Source of the DNA: Monodelphis domestica | Lineage: Eukaryota > Chordata > Mammalia > Didelphimorphia > Didelphidae | Assembly (NCBI RefSeq): GCF_027887165.1 | Contig: NC_077230.1 | Coordinates: 28,816,351 to 28,880,350 of the forward strand | DNA: 64,000 bases | Reading direction: 5' to 3' | Shown here: positions 1 through 11,755 of the stretch, one piece after another | Numbering within the stretch: position 1 is the stretch's first letter | How the letters are laid out: each line of letters begins with the position of its first letter | Position numbers and translations under genes: made by a program | The notes under the pieces: generated by a model | What the model was told of the DNA's origin: nothing | Database searches by the model: none | The model's input: only the letters and a program-made list of their open reading frames with translations

Positions 1-811
1 TAAGGGAGGGATCATTGAAGAAAGGACATATATTAAAATGACTATAAAAACAAAGGCATCAATATTTTTATGAGTTATTCCCTATTTTCCCTGATTTTTG
101 AAACACTTTATGGCAGTTCTTCATTATCTTTTCCTAAAACTATTATTAAAAATTCTCTTTAAGTCTTTTTTTTCACCCTCTCTGCCCTGTTTTGAATCAA
201 CTTAACTTCTTCCCCTGATTCCCTTTATTTCATTTCTTGAAGATTTTCTCTTCTTTCATGAAACTTGTTCTAACTTCACCATCTACAAACATTTCTCATT
301 CTTTAAATTTCTCAGATAATTTTGACCATACACTCTTCTTTTTTGTTAATTATCACTAAAGTTATTTATATATCCATAATTTATATATACATATATACAT
401 AAACATTTTCTGAGCTACAATGAATTGAATATATGTTTACTCCCTCCCTCCATTGTAGACAAGGAAGGTACAATTTTAAAGAAAGAAATCTTGCATTTCT
501 ATTTTACCAAATTCACATGGCACCATTATTTCCATTGTTTAGTTCATATGATATTAATTAAACTTGTATAAATATAGCATTAGATTCAAACAAAATTGTT
601 ATAAGACTAAGCACACAATTTTTCTCATTTCCATTTTCTTAACTGAAATATATAAAGAATGATAGAAGAAACTACATAATGAGAAGTAAAATAGGTGATA
701 AATTAAGAATCTCAGGAAAGGGTATTAAATTAATAAATAAAAGTGAGATACATAGGAATGTGTAATTGGCAAGCTGATAGAAAACTTAATTTTCTAAAAC
801 TTTAACAAATT
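1..811. other. AT-rich intergenic DNA, nothing recognised
   Basis: This stretch is AT-rich with stop codons in all frames at high density. I see no repeat family, exon or RNA gene in it that I can name. Confidence 0.5.
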
Positions 812-1035
812 GAAAAGAAAGAAAGGACAGGAGGAGAAGAGAGGAGAGGAGAGGGGGCAAGAAAGGAGAGCAGAGAAAAGGAGAGGAGAGGACAGAAAAG
901 TGAAGGGGGGAAACAGAGGAGGCAAGGGGAAAGGAGAGGAGGAGCAGTAGAGTAGGGAGGAGAAGAAAGAGAGAAAAAAGGAAGAAGAAAGAAGGGAAGT
1001 GAGAAGAAAAGGAAATAGGAAAAGAGAAAAGAAAT
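812..1035. repeat. GA-rich low-complexity tract
   Basis: About 220 bases are almost purely A and G on the plus strand, as irregular GGA, GAGA and GAAA units. The two long minus-strand reading frames across it are Ser/Phe/Leu/Pro-rich by-products of the pyrimidine strand and are not genes. Confidence 0.9.
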
Positions 1036-1502
1036 TATGTATAAGATATAGAATAGCCTGAATCCACACGATAAAAAATCAAAAACATAGAAGAAAGTAA
1101 ACACTCCATGAAAAAATATCAAATAAAACATAGATTACCCTGAGGGTACTCACACCCAACTTACTTTACTTATTAGACAAAAAGCACCAAGAAAATTTGA
1201 ATACTTGTGCCTTAAGTTCTGATTATCAGGATCTTTGCCTAGTCTTCAAACTGTGCACACTGAATGTAGATCTCCCCCATTCCACATGAGTCAACAGGTA
1301 CTAATACTGATCTTTCACACAAAATAAAAAGAGAGTATTTGGGAGGTGGGAAGGAGGAGATAGCACAGAGTACATTGTCTCAGCCTAAGCAGGAAAAGTG
1401 TTTCTGTATCTGAAAGAAAGGAATATGTAAAACCAGATGGGACCAGTTCATACCCCCTAAGAATTTACCCTGAACATCCATCTGTTAGGGGTAAAATAAG
1501 GG
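1036..1502. other. Intergenic, nothing recognised
   Basis: No coding or repeat signature is recognised between the purine tract and the LTR-like repeat that follows. Confidence 0.4.
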
Positions 1503-1865
1503 TTGTTGACTTGAATATATTATATTAGTGGTCACCAGGGATTTAAATTCTATCCCAATAAAATATTCAAGTCAGTTTGGGATTTTTATGGTTGTTTAAT
1601 TACAATAGTAGGAAGAAATTAAGAAGAAAGAGGGGAAAGGGTATAAGATGTCTCCAGCTTAGCCTAAGTCAAGGGAAGTTCAGAGGCCTCAGCCAAGGGA
1701 CCTTCTCAGAAGATTAAATCTAGGTTGGCTTCCAGCCACAAGTTTTCATCCAAGATGAGGGGCTTCCTTGGAGGATAGTGCCTTTCAGGAGGTCAAGGAA
1801 AGGAGGAATCAGTCTAACCACTCACTAAGGTCACTCAGGGAAGGCACCTCACCTAAACCACACTA

Positions 1866-2849
1866 CTGTAAACCTCAAAATTCCTTAGACTTATAAATGT
1901 TGGAAATTTCACCATTGGGATATTTCATACTTGGAAAATTTCTTACTGATAGTCTATTGGAATGGGAACCCCATTGGCATGGGAGGTTCCTTCTCTTCCC
2001 TTCTTAAGATTACTTTAGGACAGAAACCTTTTGCTGAACAATGGAAAGGACTTTGACCTATGCTTAAGCATAGAACAGGAATTTCTTTGAGTCATGATTG
2101 ATTTTAGAATTGATACAATGGAGATACTTGGAATCAATCTCCACCCTATTCAGTCCTAACAGGATTGAGTAAGGGCTGCAGCCTAGATCAAAATTTAATT
2201 ATTCCAATCTCTACCCTACTCAGGTTAACAGGATTTAGAAAGGGCTGTAGCAAAGGATCAAAGATTTAATTATTTGAAAATATGACCTTCAACAGACATG
2301 TGCAAAGCCTCTGGGCGGTCCTGGGTTAAGCTAGAGCCTCCATTGGCACAGGGAAATTGATGGACAGTGATTGGTAGATGTGAGAACTGAGGGGAGGCAA
2401 CATGGATGGTTTCCTTAAAGATCAGGGGGGTCTGAAGACTCGTGGTGGTGTTTGAGGAGTTGATCGGAGTGGTGACAGTGTACTCTGAGAAGCTTGCTCT
2501 GAAGGAAGCTGAAGGTGGGGGCCTCTGAGACTGTTTCTCCATTTTGGTCACGTGAGTAATAGGGACTGATCTCCTTTCTTTGCCCCAGCTATCTAAGGGC
2601 TTGGGCCTTTTGGCCCAGCCTAAACAGAAGGGGTATTTAAGCCCTATTCCTTTCTCTCCCTTTTTCTCTCTCTCTATCTCTAATTCCTTTCTTCCTCCTA
2701 TTGTAATTAAACTCCATAAAAGATTGACTGCAAACTTGAGTTTTCATTTAGGAATTACATAGCTGAATTCCTTGGCGACCTAAAATTAATATATATATCA
2801 GTCTTTTAAAGTGATTCCCTTGTAACATTACAGAACCAAAACTCACAAG
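1866..2849 (+). mobile_element. LTR-like repeat Y nested in repeat X
   Basis: The insert carries LTR-like promoter and processing signals in the correct order on the plus strand: a TATTTAA box at 2634-2640, a pyrimidine-rich stretch, an ATTAAA poly(A) signal at 2706-2711, then about 130 bases that could be U5 ending in CATTACA. There is no significant ORF. I could not find a convincing target-site duplication, so the boundaries are estimated from where similarity to repeat X copy B stops. Confidence 0.4.
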
Positions 2850-3034
2850 CATGCCAAAACACCACCCAGAGCTCCTAAAGTCGCCAAGCGAGCTCCCAAT
2901 GCCATCCAGAGAGCCCGAAGTCACTGAGAGACAGAGAGAGAGAGGAAGTGACGTGAAATAAATAGGCATTTCTTTACATCACTTCCTGAGTCTCACATGT
3001 ACCAATGGTTGCTTAAACTTTGCTTAGGACAGCC

Positions 3035-3054
3035 GGGGGGGGGGGGGGGGGGGG
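3035..3054 (+). repeat. Homopolymer run of 20 G
   Basis: Twenty consecutive G lie inside LTR-like repeat X copy A. The corresponding position in copy B has only four G. Confidence 0.95.
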
Positions 3055-3563
3055 TCTGTCAGTTGTTTCTGAATCATCATTTGCTAGCACATGTCGGTCA
3101 TAGGCCATCTTCCTCTATAGTTAATCCTTAAGTGGGGATGTATATATTCCTGTTGCTAGAATTCTAAAGACTCAACAGGGTGGAGTAAATCTAAAATTCA
3201 CACATCCTATAATAGGTCTCCAAACTCTTCAATCTGGAGTTAAAGAGACAAACTAGCAATGTATCTATGCAATAATGGAAGAAGGAGGACACTAAGGAAG
3301 AAATCCACAAAAGTGACTGAGAAAAAAAAGAAAGGCTAAAAGACCAAAAGTCTAGTGGAAAAGCTTAAGCAAAAATTCTAGTTCAAAAGCATATGAACCA
3401 AATGGAAGACTATTAAAGACAAAACTTAGGAATACTATGCACTATACTTTGTAAGAAAATGAGCCAAAATTCCTCAAACAAAAAGACAACTCTGCAGACT
3501 TTCCAAAGACCATCAAACAATAATAAACTCCATAATAGTCCAAAAGACAAAGAGAATTAGAAT

Positions 3564-3564
3564 T

Positions 3565-3619
<55 letters not shown>

Positions 3620-3632
3620 ATATGTATATATG
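3564..3632. repeat. (TA)/(TG)n microsatellite
   Basis: A short TA run passes into about 20 TG units and then TATG/TA units. Confidence 0.95.
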
Positions 3633-3681
3633 GAATGAAATTAGATTAGAAATGAAAGACAAATACTAAACAACAACAAGA

Positions 3682-3924
3682 GTGTTGTTGTTTAGCTATG
3701 TTGAACTTTTCATGACTCCATTTGAATTTTTATTGTTTTTTGCAAAGATACAGGAGTGGTTTGCTATTTCTTACTGAAGTTCATTTTACTGATAAGAAAA
3801 CTGAGGCAATCAGGATCAGATTCCTTACCCAGGGTCACACAACTAGTAAGTGTCTAAGTTAGAATTTGAACTCAGGTCTTCTGGATTTGTGGCCTAGAAG
3901 TCTGTCCACTGGGCTACCCAGCAC
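3682..3924 (+). mobile_element. MAR1-type marsupial SINE
   Basis: This copy contains the diagnostic series of this CORE-SINE: TTCATGACTCCATTTG, GCAAAGATACAGGAGTGG, ACTGAGGCAA, CCAGGGTCACACAACTAG, TTTGAACTCAGGTCTTC and a closing GTCCACTGGGCTACCCAGC. It is moderately diverged. Confidence 0.8.
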
Positions 3925-4449
3925 AACCACCCCACTCCACCCCCAAAAGAAAGTACAGAACTTAAAAGGAACTCTAATCTCTCTACAATTAAGTAGCAAC
4001 TTAAATTAAAAAAGAAATCAATACTGATACCTGATAACTTTCTTCATTCATGTAGATTTGAAGTACTTATTTTAGGCCAAGTAATACAAGAGAGCTGCAT
4101 AAGGCATTTTAAGTCTTTTAAAAAGAGTGGCACTTAGTGTCATATTTTTAAATGCTAATTATGCCTTTCTTTCTAGGCTAACTCAGGTATTTTAAAGAGG
4201 ACAAATAAGTAACATGTGTCTCTTGAATAGAATAAAGAGGTCTTCTTACCTGTGAAACTGCAAATCAAATTTCATAGTGAAACATAATATATGACTACAA
4301 AGGTTGAGAGGAAGACATCCTTTTACTAGTATAATATCAATATCAGTGGAAAGTAGTCATTATTCAGGGTTTATTAAGACAGAAATCATGAAATTCAATT
4401 GGAGATTGTAAAGGATAATTTTAGCGTTTTGACATAAACTATATTAATT

Positions 4450-5045
4450 ATTGGTCACCATGGATATCCCAAATTAAAAAAATACCAAAGTCAACTGTAA
4501 ATTTATGGTGATTTAATTAATATTGTAGAAAGAAATTAAGAAGGGAAAATGAAAGGGTGTAGGACTTCTCCTGCCTGGCTTGTGCCAGGGGGAAGATTAG
4601 AGGCTTTAGGAAGGTAAGGTTTGGGAGAGTAAAAGCATCGGCCTGAACTCCAAAAGGGCTCAGCCAAGATGCCTGGACCTGAATTAGCTCAAAGGCAAAC
4701 TCACCACCAAAATCCAGAAAAATAGCTGCCACCACGCCAAGATGTCGGAACGCTTAGCACACTGCCAACCAGAGCTACCTCTCTGGGGAAAAAAGCCGAA
4801 GAGAGGAAGTGACGTGCCCTATATAGATGGTTTTATGTCACTTTCCTGCATCTCATCTGTACCAATGTTATCTTAGCTTGACTTAGGACAGCCTAGGGGT
4901 CTGTCAGCTGTTTCTGCACATGTCTGTTGAAGGCCATCTTCTTAGATACTTAATCCTTGAGTATGGGTGCAGACATTCCTGACCTTGTTAAACTAAGTAG
5001 GGTGGAGCAATGTAAAGTTCCCAAGACCTGATTCTGTTAGACCAA
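4450..5045. mobile_element. LTR-like repeat X, copy B (uninterrupted)
   Basis: This is the second copy of the repeat seen at 1503-3205, here without the insertion. It has a GGAAGTGACGTG block followed by CCCTATATAGATGG, which could serve as a TATA-type element. No ORF of note. It is probably a solo LTR of an endogenous retrovirus (inference). Confidence 0.5.
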
Positions 5046-5384
5046 GTATCTCCATTGTTACAAATCAGGAAATAGCTAAATCAAATCTTCTAAGGTGGAG
5101 TAGTTGACCCCAGGATGTAGAGTCCTTCCCCTCATTAAAGTAATTTTTTTCAAAGGAATGTACTAGTTCTTTCTTAATAAAAAAAAAAAACAACCTATAT
5201 GTACCCTGTTTTTTCATGGAATTTCATCAGCAAATATATAATACAGGATAGAGTTAGAATTTAATTACCTCTCTTGCATGACTTTACCTTTGGGTTAAGA
5301 TGGAATTTAGACCAAGGCTCAGAAAATATCCTCTGCCAGGCACTATGCTGCCTAAAATTTATAAAAGGGTCTGGCTTTTAAGGT
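5046..5384. other. Intergenic, nothing recognised
   Basis: AT-rich DNA with a short A-run near 5180. No feature is recognised. Confidence 0.4.
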
Positions 5385-5755
5385 AAAAATCTGACTTAGG
5401 ATAAGGAAGCAGACCCAACAGTTTGTTCAGGTCTTTCAGACCCTGCAAGAAAATAATGAATATCTAAGCAGCAGAGAAGAAATCCTTATTACTGAAGATG
5501 AGGATGAAGAGCAATCAGGTAAGACCATTTCTGACAGAGTAGCACCATGATCGTGGCAATCTGAAGCACCCAGAAATAACTTCCAGTGTTGGTATGGGAT
5601 GGCCTCCTGAAAATTCTCTGTTCTGTGAAAGAATATCTGCAGAATATATTCCATCAGTATCTATTTCCAAAGTGCCCTGAATCAGTTTCTGTGATGCTAA
5701 ACTACCTACAGCAAACACAATATGAACTAACCTATGAGGTTTGTGAATTTTTCAC
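5385..5755 (+). pseudogene. Possible decayed exon or processed pseudogene of unknown parent
   Basis: I do not recognise the parent gene. From about 5413 one frame reads through QTQQFVQVFQTLQENN and an acidic end ITEDEDEEQS, immediately followed by CAGGTAAGA, a perfect donor-like sequence at about 5516-5524. Farther right a second frame (about 5610-5764) is open for about 50 codons with protein-like composition, including KEYLQNIFHQYLF and LNYLQQTQYEL. The frames are not joined without a shift, and a stop lies upstream of the first block. It may be a frame-shifted processed pseudogene, or a chance open stretch. Confidence is low. Confidence 0.25.
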
Positions 5756-6880
5756 AAAAACATGATGTACACCTTATCAGTGCCTTCTAGGGTTCCATTC
5801 AGTCTTGGAAACACATGGTCTATGATCTAATACATGCCTGTTTATTTCCCTTCCTAATTTTTTCATTTTACCATCACAACAACTTGAACATGTCTCCATT
5901 TCCAAATATTGCCTTTTTGTGTCACTAGAAGCAGTAACCTTTCTAGGAGTTTTATTTGCTTGTCAGACAGAATTGATAACCATCTTAGAAATGAATGTAG
6001 CTCTTCATGAAACATAAATGCATTTTAAGAAAGCTTTAAATAATGGATAATTTACACAATGACTACAGCAGTTTGAATGAAAAAGATAACCATGAAAAAA
6101 ATCATGTCAGCATTTCAAAATTATAAATAATAAGCAGGGTTTAAAGGGAGATATATGAGAAATCAACCCCAAACCCTGTACCTCTGTAGAAATGAGAGAT
6201 CCATAAATATTGTACATTGCACAAATCAGACTTTTCTATGTACTTCTCTGCTACGCTTATCTTTTCCTCTTTTTTTTTTCCTGTGGAAGAGTGCTTGAAG
6301 ATATCTATTGTGAAATGGGATGACTCTGTGAGAAGATGAGGGATATTGATTAAAATTATGGTGATGTAAAAGAGCAATGAAACTAAATTAAGAGAAACGT
6401 AATGGATAGTGTTGTAGAAGGATCTTTATTAATTAGATAGCTAAACTTTTTTTCTAAATTTAGACAATTATAAAACTTGCTTCAGTTTCACATTAGGCTA
6501 GAAAGTCTCTCTCTATATATACATATATTACAAAGGAAAGCAGGACAAATCATATAATCATCAGAATCTGAGAGACCATCTAATCCATTCAATACCTGAA
6601 GGGAACCCTTTTTTTAATATTTCAAAAATAATATTCATTCAGTCTCTTCTTTTCAAAACCTTCAGAAATAGAAAACGAGGCAGCCCTTTACCCTTTGGTC
6701 AGTTGTTATTGTTAGAAGGCTTTTCTTTCTATGAAGTCATATTCTGCCTATTAGGTTCTATTTTTTGGTCTAGAGGAATGTTTCAAAAGAATTATGAAAT
6801 GAATAATATAAAAACTCTTTCTTTTATTTGATTAACTTTAATGAAAGAAGAAAAACCAGAGTTTCCCTGGGCTGACATTA
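5756..6880. other. AT-rich intergenic DNA, nothing recognised
   Basis: No repeat family or coding signal is recognised. Short T-runs and a CTCTCTATATATAC tract occur near 6510. Confidence 0.4.
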
Positions 6881-6976
6881 ACTAACTCAGCTAAACTTTG
6901 AATATGGTTAGATTCAAAGTCCCCCTCCTAGGCCAGGGATTGGTCCTAATATAAACCAATGGGGGAGGGGTGTAAT

Positions 6977-7097
6977 CCCTCCTCCAGCATGGGATTGATC
7001 CAATCCAAGACCAATCCCACACTAAGAAGTAGATGGCATGGTCCCTCCCCCAGCATGGGATTGGTCCAATTCAAGACCAATCTCATACCAGGAAGTA
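6977..7097. repeat. 66-bp tandem duplication with CCAAT/ATTGG motifs
   Basis: The block at 6977-7031 is repeated at 7043-7097. Each begins CCCTCC(T/C)CCAGCATGGGATTG, carries facing ATTGG-like and CCAAT motifs, and ends with a GAAGTA motif. A third, partial ATTGG...CCAAT pair lies just upstream at about 6937-6961. CCAAT-box arrays of this kind are common in LTR U3 regions and promoters, so the block may belong to an unclassified LTR spanning roughly 6880-7160. Confidence 0.75.
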
Positions 7098-7399
7098 AGG
7101 GGAAGGGACCTCTAGGGCACATTGTGGGATACAATTCCATGGCCACAACACTTTAAATTTCATCCAAGTCTTTTTGTAATATGTTTCTAAAGAAAGGTCA
7201 TATACCTTGTTCTGAAATATCCAACATTGTACAGAGAGGAAAGTAAGGACAACAATCAATGTCACTTACCACAAATCCCCAACCTACCTTCACACTAGGA
7301 AAAGCCCCTGCTGATCTCACCATAGAGCAAGACTTGACATCTCCAAGGCAAGATTGGGAGAAAGGAATGGAAGAGATGTAACTTTTCATAGGCAATAAG

Positions 7400-7655
7400 T
7401 GGTACAGTAGATCGAGGATTGTACTTGGAGTCAGAAATATCTGAGTTCAAATCTGGACTCAGACACCTTCTGAATTATGTGACACTGCACATGTCAGTCA
7501 ATGTCTATCGGTTCCCAGTTTCTTCATCTGTAAAATGGTGGTAATAGTAGCACCAGTCTAATGGGATTTTTATGAAGAAAAAAGGATAACACATGTAAAG
7601 TGCCTTGGAAACCTTAAGGTATTATCAAACTATTTTCTGGCTATTTTTTTTTTTG
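7400..7655 (+). mobile_element. MIR SINE
   Basis: The copy shows the MIR order: a tRNA-like head with GAGTTCAAATCTGG, the core, then TTTCTTCATCTGTAAAATGG, and a tail with GTAAAGTGCCTTGG. It is diverged, as expected for this old family. Confidence 0.75.
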
Positions 7656-9670
7656 CATAACTAAGATATTCTCCTCGAACCATGGACACTGTGGCCTTCA
7701 GACTTTAGCACAGGGAAAGAATCCACAGAGAATCTTTACTCCATAATTTAGGGCAATTCATTGATCAGCTCAGTTCAGAGGACTCACAGGAGAGGGAAAG
7801 AAATATTGTTCACTTGAACAGTAGGTTTACTTCCCCAAGCCTCAGGAATCATGCATCTTTTTTTTTTTTTAAGAAAAATCTAAGTCAATTGGGAAACTCG
7901 AACTTCATAACCTGCAAGAGATTTAAGATAAGAATGTTTCCAGCAAAGAAATGGCAAGAGTACTGGCCAGTGGGAAAGGAGATCATTAGGGAATGTGCTA
8001 CCTGTTGGAAAGAAAATGGGGAGACCAATAAACAAACAAATAAATGCTTAACAGCAAAACAAATAAACAAACTTTTCTTTTTCTTTGATGCTTCCACAAA
8101 CAGAATAGAGCCATTTGGAAGTGCAAAAAAGAGACTTTTGGCACCTGGATTCTATGCATTTCATTTATGCCAAAGGAAATGTATATATACTAAGCTGCCT
8201 TTTTTGATGATGATCCTTTAATACCCATTTTTAGTCCCAAAGTGATTTGATTCTATTTTCACTCTAAAACTGGAAATCATTGCCCTGTGACATTGCACTG
8301 CCTCAAACACCTACCTTATATGTCTTTGTTGTTTGGAAGTTTAAAAAAAAATTGAGTGGATCCTAAATTTAGAAGTTGGCCCAAAAGCCAAAGCCAATTT
8401 GCTCAGACTTCTCATGTAATAAACAAGGGACTCTGCTTAGAAAAGATGCAACTGTGGAACCTATTTCACTGTTCCTTTGGAGAAACAGTGAAATTAGCTC
8501 TACAGAAGAACACTATTATAGTTTCAACTTTACCCAGTTTGAGACTCTTAGGTCCTTACTTTGGTTTCCTTTGTATTCTGAAAGCACCCAACTCCTGAGT
8601 TGGCCTAGCATTTATTATTCCTACAAAGTATATTTTTTGGAATCTGAAAACTCTTGTTTATTTAAGTCTTCACTGATCCTGATACCTACATATTGGGGTC
8701 CTCTCTGTTGTTAGTGTTATTGTTGATTTTTTTTGTATTTATGATTCTTCTTTCTTAAGTTCAGATGAATAATTATTCTGAGGTGGAGTATAGCAGTCAC
8801 CTTGTGCTATTCAAAAGATCTGAAGGTCCTAGAAGGCTTCCGAAGGAGGGGAACAGCAAGTGACAGGGGAAGCACGTGTATCAAGAATGGAGAGGTATAC
8901 CAAGGATAAGAGAATAAGGATAGTCACTGAAGGAAAGGTAATTTGAAGGACTTTTAAAAGTTAAAATTAAATCTCAATAATAAAAACATATTTTAAAGGA
9001 ATTATTAATGGTCATTAGAAATCAAGGAATAAAGGGAATACAAAATAAAAACCACATGCCCATGGCTGATCAGCCAGTTCAAACTCCCACCTTACCACCA
9101 CCAAGATGGGAACAAGAAGTAAAGAGGAGGGTCCCTCCATGTCCCTGCCTAATATCCCCTGTCTACAGGAAGTAAGTAATGATAGGAAGTCAGTAGGCTT
9201 CTGGGAAATGTAGTTCTTTTTTAGGGTAACAGATTTTCAATTATACACTGTGTTGCCTCAAGGCAAAAGGAACTGTTGACTATTCATTCTAGGTATGCAT
9301 GTACCAGAGCCCAGGTGATCTGCCCTCCTCAAAGACTGAAGCATTCTAAAGTAATTATAATGATGCCAGGAAGGGGAAAGGATTCTTAGGGTCTGGAGTT
9401 CTCCAGAACTCATTTTGCCATCCATATTCCTAACATGTGTCCTTCACTATCATTTAGCTTTAAACTGAGGAAAACAGCTTGGTGTGTATTCCTGGACTTT
9501 GGGTGATGAATGTTTTGTACCAACTGTTCTTACTATGCCATCTTAGTAAATGTAAAAAGTAAAAAAAAAGTAAATGCCTTTTCTAAAAAACTAATCTTCT
9601 ATTGGCTAATTGTTGATATGAATATAGCATGAGGGACTCAAGGACTGCAATTATTTTTTGTTGTGATTGT
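7656..9670. other. Intergenic, nothing firmly recognised
   Basis: No gene is supported. The 135-codon plus-strand frame at 7814-8221 contains long Lys, Phe and Asn-Lys runs from A/T-rich simple sequence and has no domain I know. The 9010-9420 segment is more GC-rich and may be an old LTR or L1 leader, but I cannot assign it. Confidence 0.4.
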
Positions 9671-9885
9671 TGTTCAGTTGTTCAGTTATATTCAACTCAT
9701 CATGACCCCATCCAGATTTTTTTTTTTGGCAAAGATACTGGAAGAGTTCACCATTTCTTTCTCTAGCTCATTTTATTGCTGAGGAAACTGAGACAAATTT
9801 AGGGCTAATGATTTGTCCAGGGTCACACAAACAATGAGTGTCTGGGGTCAAACCTCAGATTGGGTCACAAAGCATCTGTCTGACA
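9671..9885 (+). mobile_element. MAR1-type SINE, partial
   Basis: It has TTCAGTTGTTCAG, CATGACCCCATCCAG, GGCAAAGATACTGG, GAGGAAACTGAGAC and CCAGGGTCACACAAAC in the family order. The tail is diverged. Confidence 0.75.
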
Positions 9886-10030
9886 CAAATGAAATGACTG
9901 AGCAAAAACACCATGTATGTGCATGTATGGATGAATACATGCATGAATAACTATCCATGCATAAAATTTGAGTATGAGTATCTATGAGAACAAGTGGAAG
10001 AAGAAATCTAAGGAGCCATATATGTAGTTA

Positions 10031-10300
10031 ATGAAAGAGACCCCTTTTCCATGGGGAGGTGGGGAGGTTCTTATATTTACATCATTGGTGTTAACTCACC
10101 AGCCATTGCTCTCAGGTAACATTGAATTCCATTCCCACTTCTGGTTGCCCAACCTTGCATCCTCCACATCGATTGCTGTAGCAGTAGCAGCAATAGCAGC
10201 AGCTGTCACAGGAAAGTTCCAGGGAGCACAAACTTTGGAACACAGCCCAGTCTTTGACCCTGCTCTGGTCACGTGACCCCAAGATCTAGGACAAATTATA
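10031..10300. other. Unclassified segment with a GCA-rich tract
   Basis: A short (GTAGCA)/(GCAGCA) tract near 10168-10205 produces an Ala-rich reading frame of 81 codons. Wording around it (TCCAGGGAGCACAAACTTTGG) resembles old L1 leader sequence, but the match is too weak to assert. Confidence 0.3.
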
Positions 10301-10555
10301 TAATTCTAACTTTGAACTCAAATGAACTCTATCCATCTTCTTTCTCCTAGAAATCTAGATGTTGGAAAGACAAGACTATCATTTCCAGATAGCAAAAGAG
10401 GCTACCTAGGATCAGGCTAGCGAACAGTTGAACCAGGATATTAACTCTACCTTCGAATTCAGTGCTCTTTCCATTATACTACTTGTGGCTATAAATCTAT
10501 GTTTATACACACCTAATTATGCATACATATATGCATTCATACATGCACATACATG

Positions 10556-10801
10556 GTGTTATTGTTCAGTCATTTCAGTTGTGTCAGACTTTTTGTGATC
10601 CAATTTGAGGTTTCTTTGGCATAGATACTGAGGTGATTTGTCATTTATTTCTTCAGCTAATTTTACAGATGAGGAACTGAGGCAAACAAGGTTAAGTGAC
10701 TTACCCAGGGACACAGCTAATAAGTATCTGAGCCTGGATTTGAACTCAGATAGATGACTCTTCCTGATTCCAAGCCAGTACTGAGTCACCTAGCTGCCCC
10801 T
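10556..10801 (+). mobile_element. MAR1-type SINE, near full length
   Basis: This is one of the better copies: TTGTTCAGTCATTTCAGTTG at the start, GGCATAGATACTGAGGTG, CAGATGAGGAACTGAGGCAA, AAGTGACTTACCCAGGG, CTGGATTTGAACTCAG, and a closing GTCACCTAGCTGCCCC. Confidence 0.9.
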
Positions 10802-11394
10802 GTAGATTCAAAATATACTATAGACATATCAATAGAGTACATTATGTATAGAGTATATTTGTACATATAACATATGTGGGTATGATATATAAACAATAAA
10901 CATTCTCACTTTTGATATATTCCTTTTTACATTTATAATTATTCATTCTTCATTTTTATTTTTAAAAAAAATTAAGTCTAACAAATTATTTTTAATTTTT
11001 AAAAAAGTTTTGTTTTTATATCACAGTTATTTCCAGATGTGACAAAACCCACAAGATATCAAACCTTCTACTGTCACAGAGAAAAAAGATGAAGTATAAT
11101 TGGCTGGTTCAAATACTACATTCCACAGTACATACAACATTCTACACCCATACCCTCCCCATACCCCTACCCCCATCTATCCCTAACAAAATAGGGATGT
11201 GCAGTTACAGAATTTCATTTTAGAGAGGGAGATTAACTAAAACCTGAGACAGAAAGCAATTTTTCCAATATTTCACAAAAAAGAACTGGAAAAATGAGAA
11301 GAATAACTTAGACCTAGCTTCTACTTTAAGTTGACAAGAGGCAACTTTGAAAAGAGGAAAAATACTATATAGAGGAGAATACATAAGACTGGGT
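10802..11394. other. AT-rich intergenic DNA
   Basis: This contains A/T-rich stretches and a C-rich pocket near 11150-11180. An old LINE 3' end is possible but not demonstrated. Confidence 0.3.
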
Positions 11395-11407
11395 GTTAGG
11401 AAGTCTT
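11395..11407. repeat. Left 13-bp target-site duplication of the young L1
   Basis: GTTAGGAAGTCTT here is repeated exactly at 15801-15813 on the far side of the L1. The reconstructed empty site is TCTT/AAG on the plus strand, close to the preferred L1 endonuclease site TTTT/AA. Confidence 0.9.
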
Positions 11408-11755
11408 TTTTTTTTTTAATATATTTTATTTGATCATTTCCAAGCATTATTCGTTAAAGACATAGATCATTTTCTTTTCCTCCCCCCCACCCCCCATAGC
11501 CGACGCGTAAGTCCACTGGGCATTAGATGTTTTCTTGATTTGAACCCATTGCTTTGTTGATAGTATTTGCATTAGAGTGTTCATTTAAAGTCTATCCTCT
11601 GTCATGTCCCCTCAACCTCTGTATTCAGGCAGTTGCTTTTTCTCGGTGTTTCCACTCCCATAGTTTATCCTTTGCTTATGAATGGTGTTTTTTTTTTCTC
11701 CTGGATCCCTGAAAGTTGTTCAGGGACATTACACTGCCCCTAATGGAGAAGTCCA

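Larger units (their letters stand above)
1503..3205. mobile_element. LTR-like repeat X, copy A, interrupted by LTR-like repeat Y
   Basis: Both flanks (about 1503-1865 and 2850-3205) match the repeat at 4450-5045 in the same order. Shared blocks are a GGTCACCA start, AGAAATTAAGAAG, a GGAAGTGACGTG block, the CTGTACCAATG/CATGTACCAATG block, TAGGACAGCC, GTCTGTCAG and GGTGGAG. The middle about 1 kb has no counterpart in copy B, so another element inserted here. The class (solo LTR of an endogenous retrovirus) is inferred from the style of the sequence and its dispersed occurrence. Edges are approximate. Confidence 0.5.

Noticed and set aside
10031..10276. 81-codon Ala/Val-rich frame
   Set aside because: The Ala run comes from a GCA/GTAGCA microsatellite and the rest lacks any recognisable domain.
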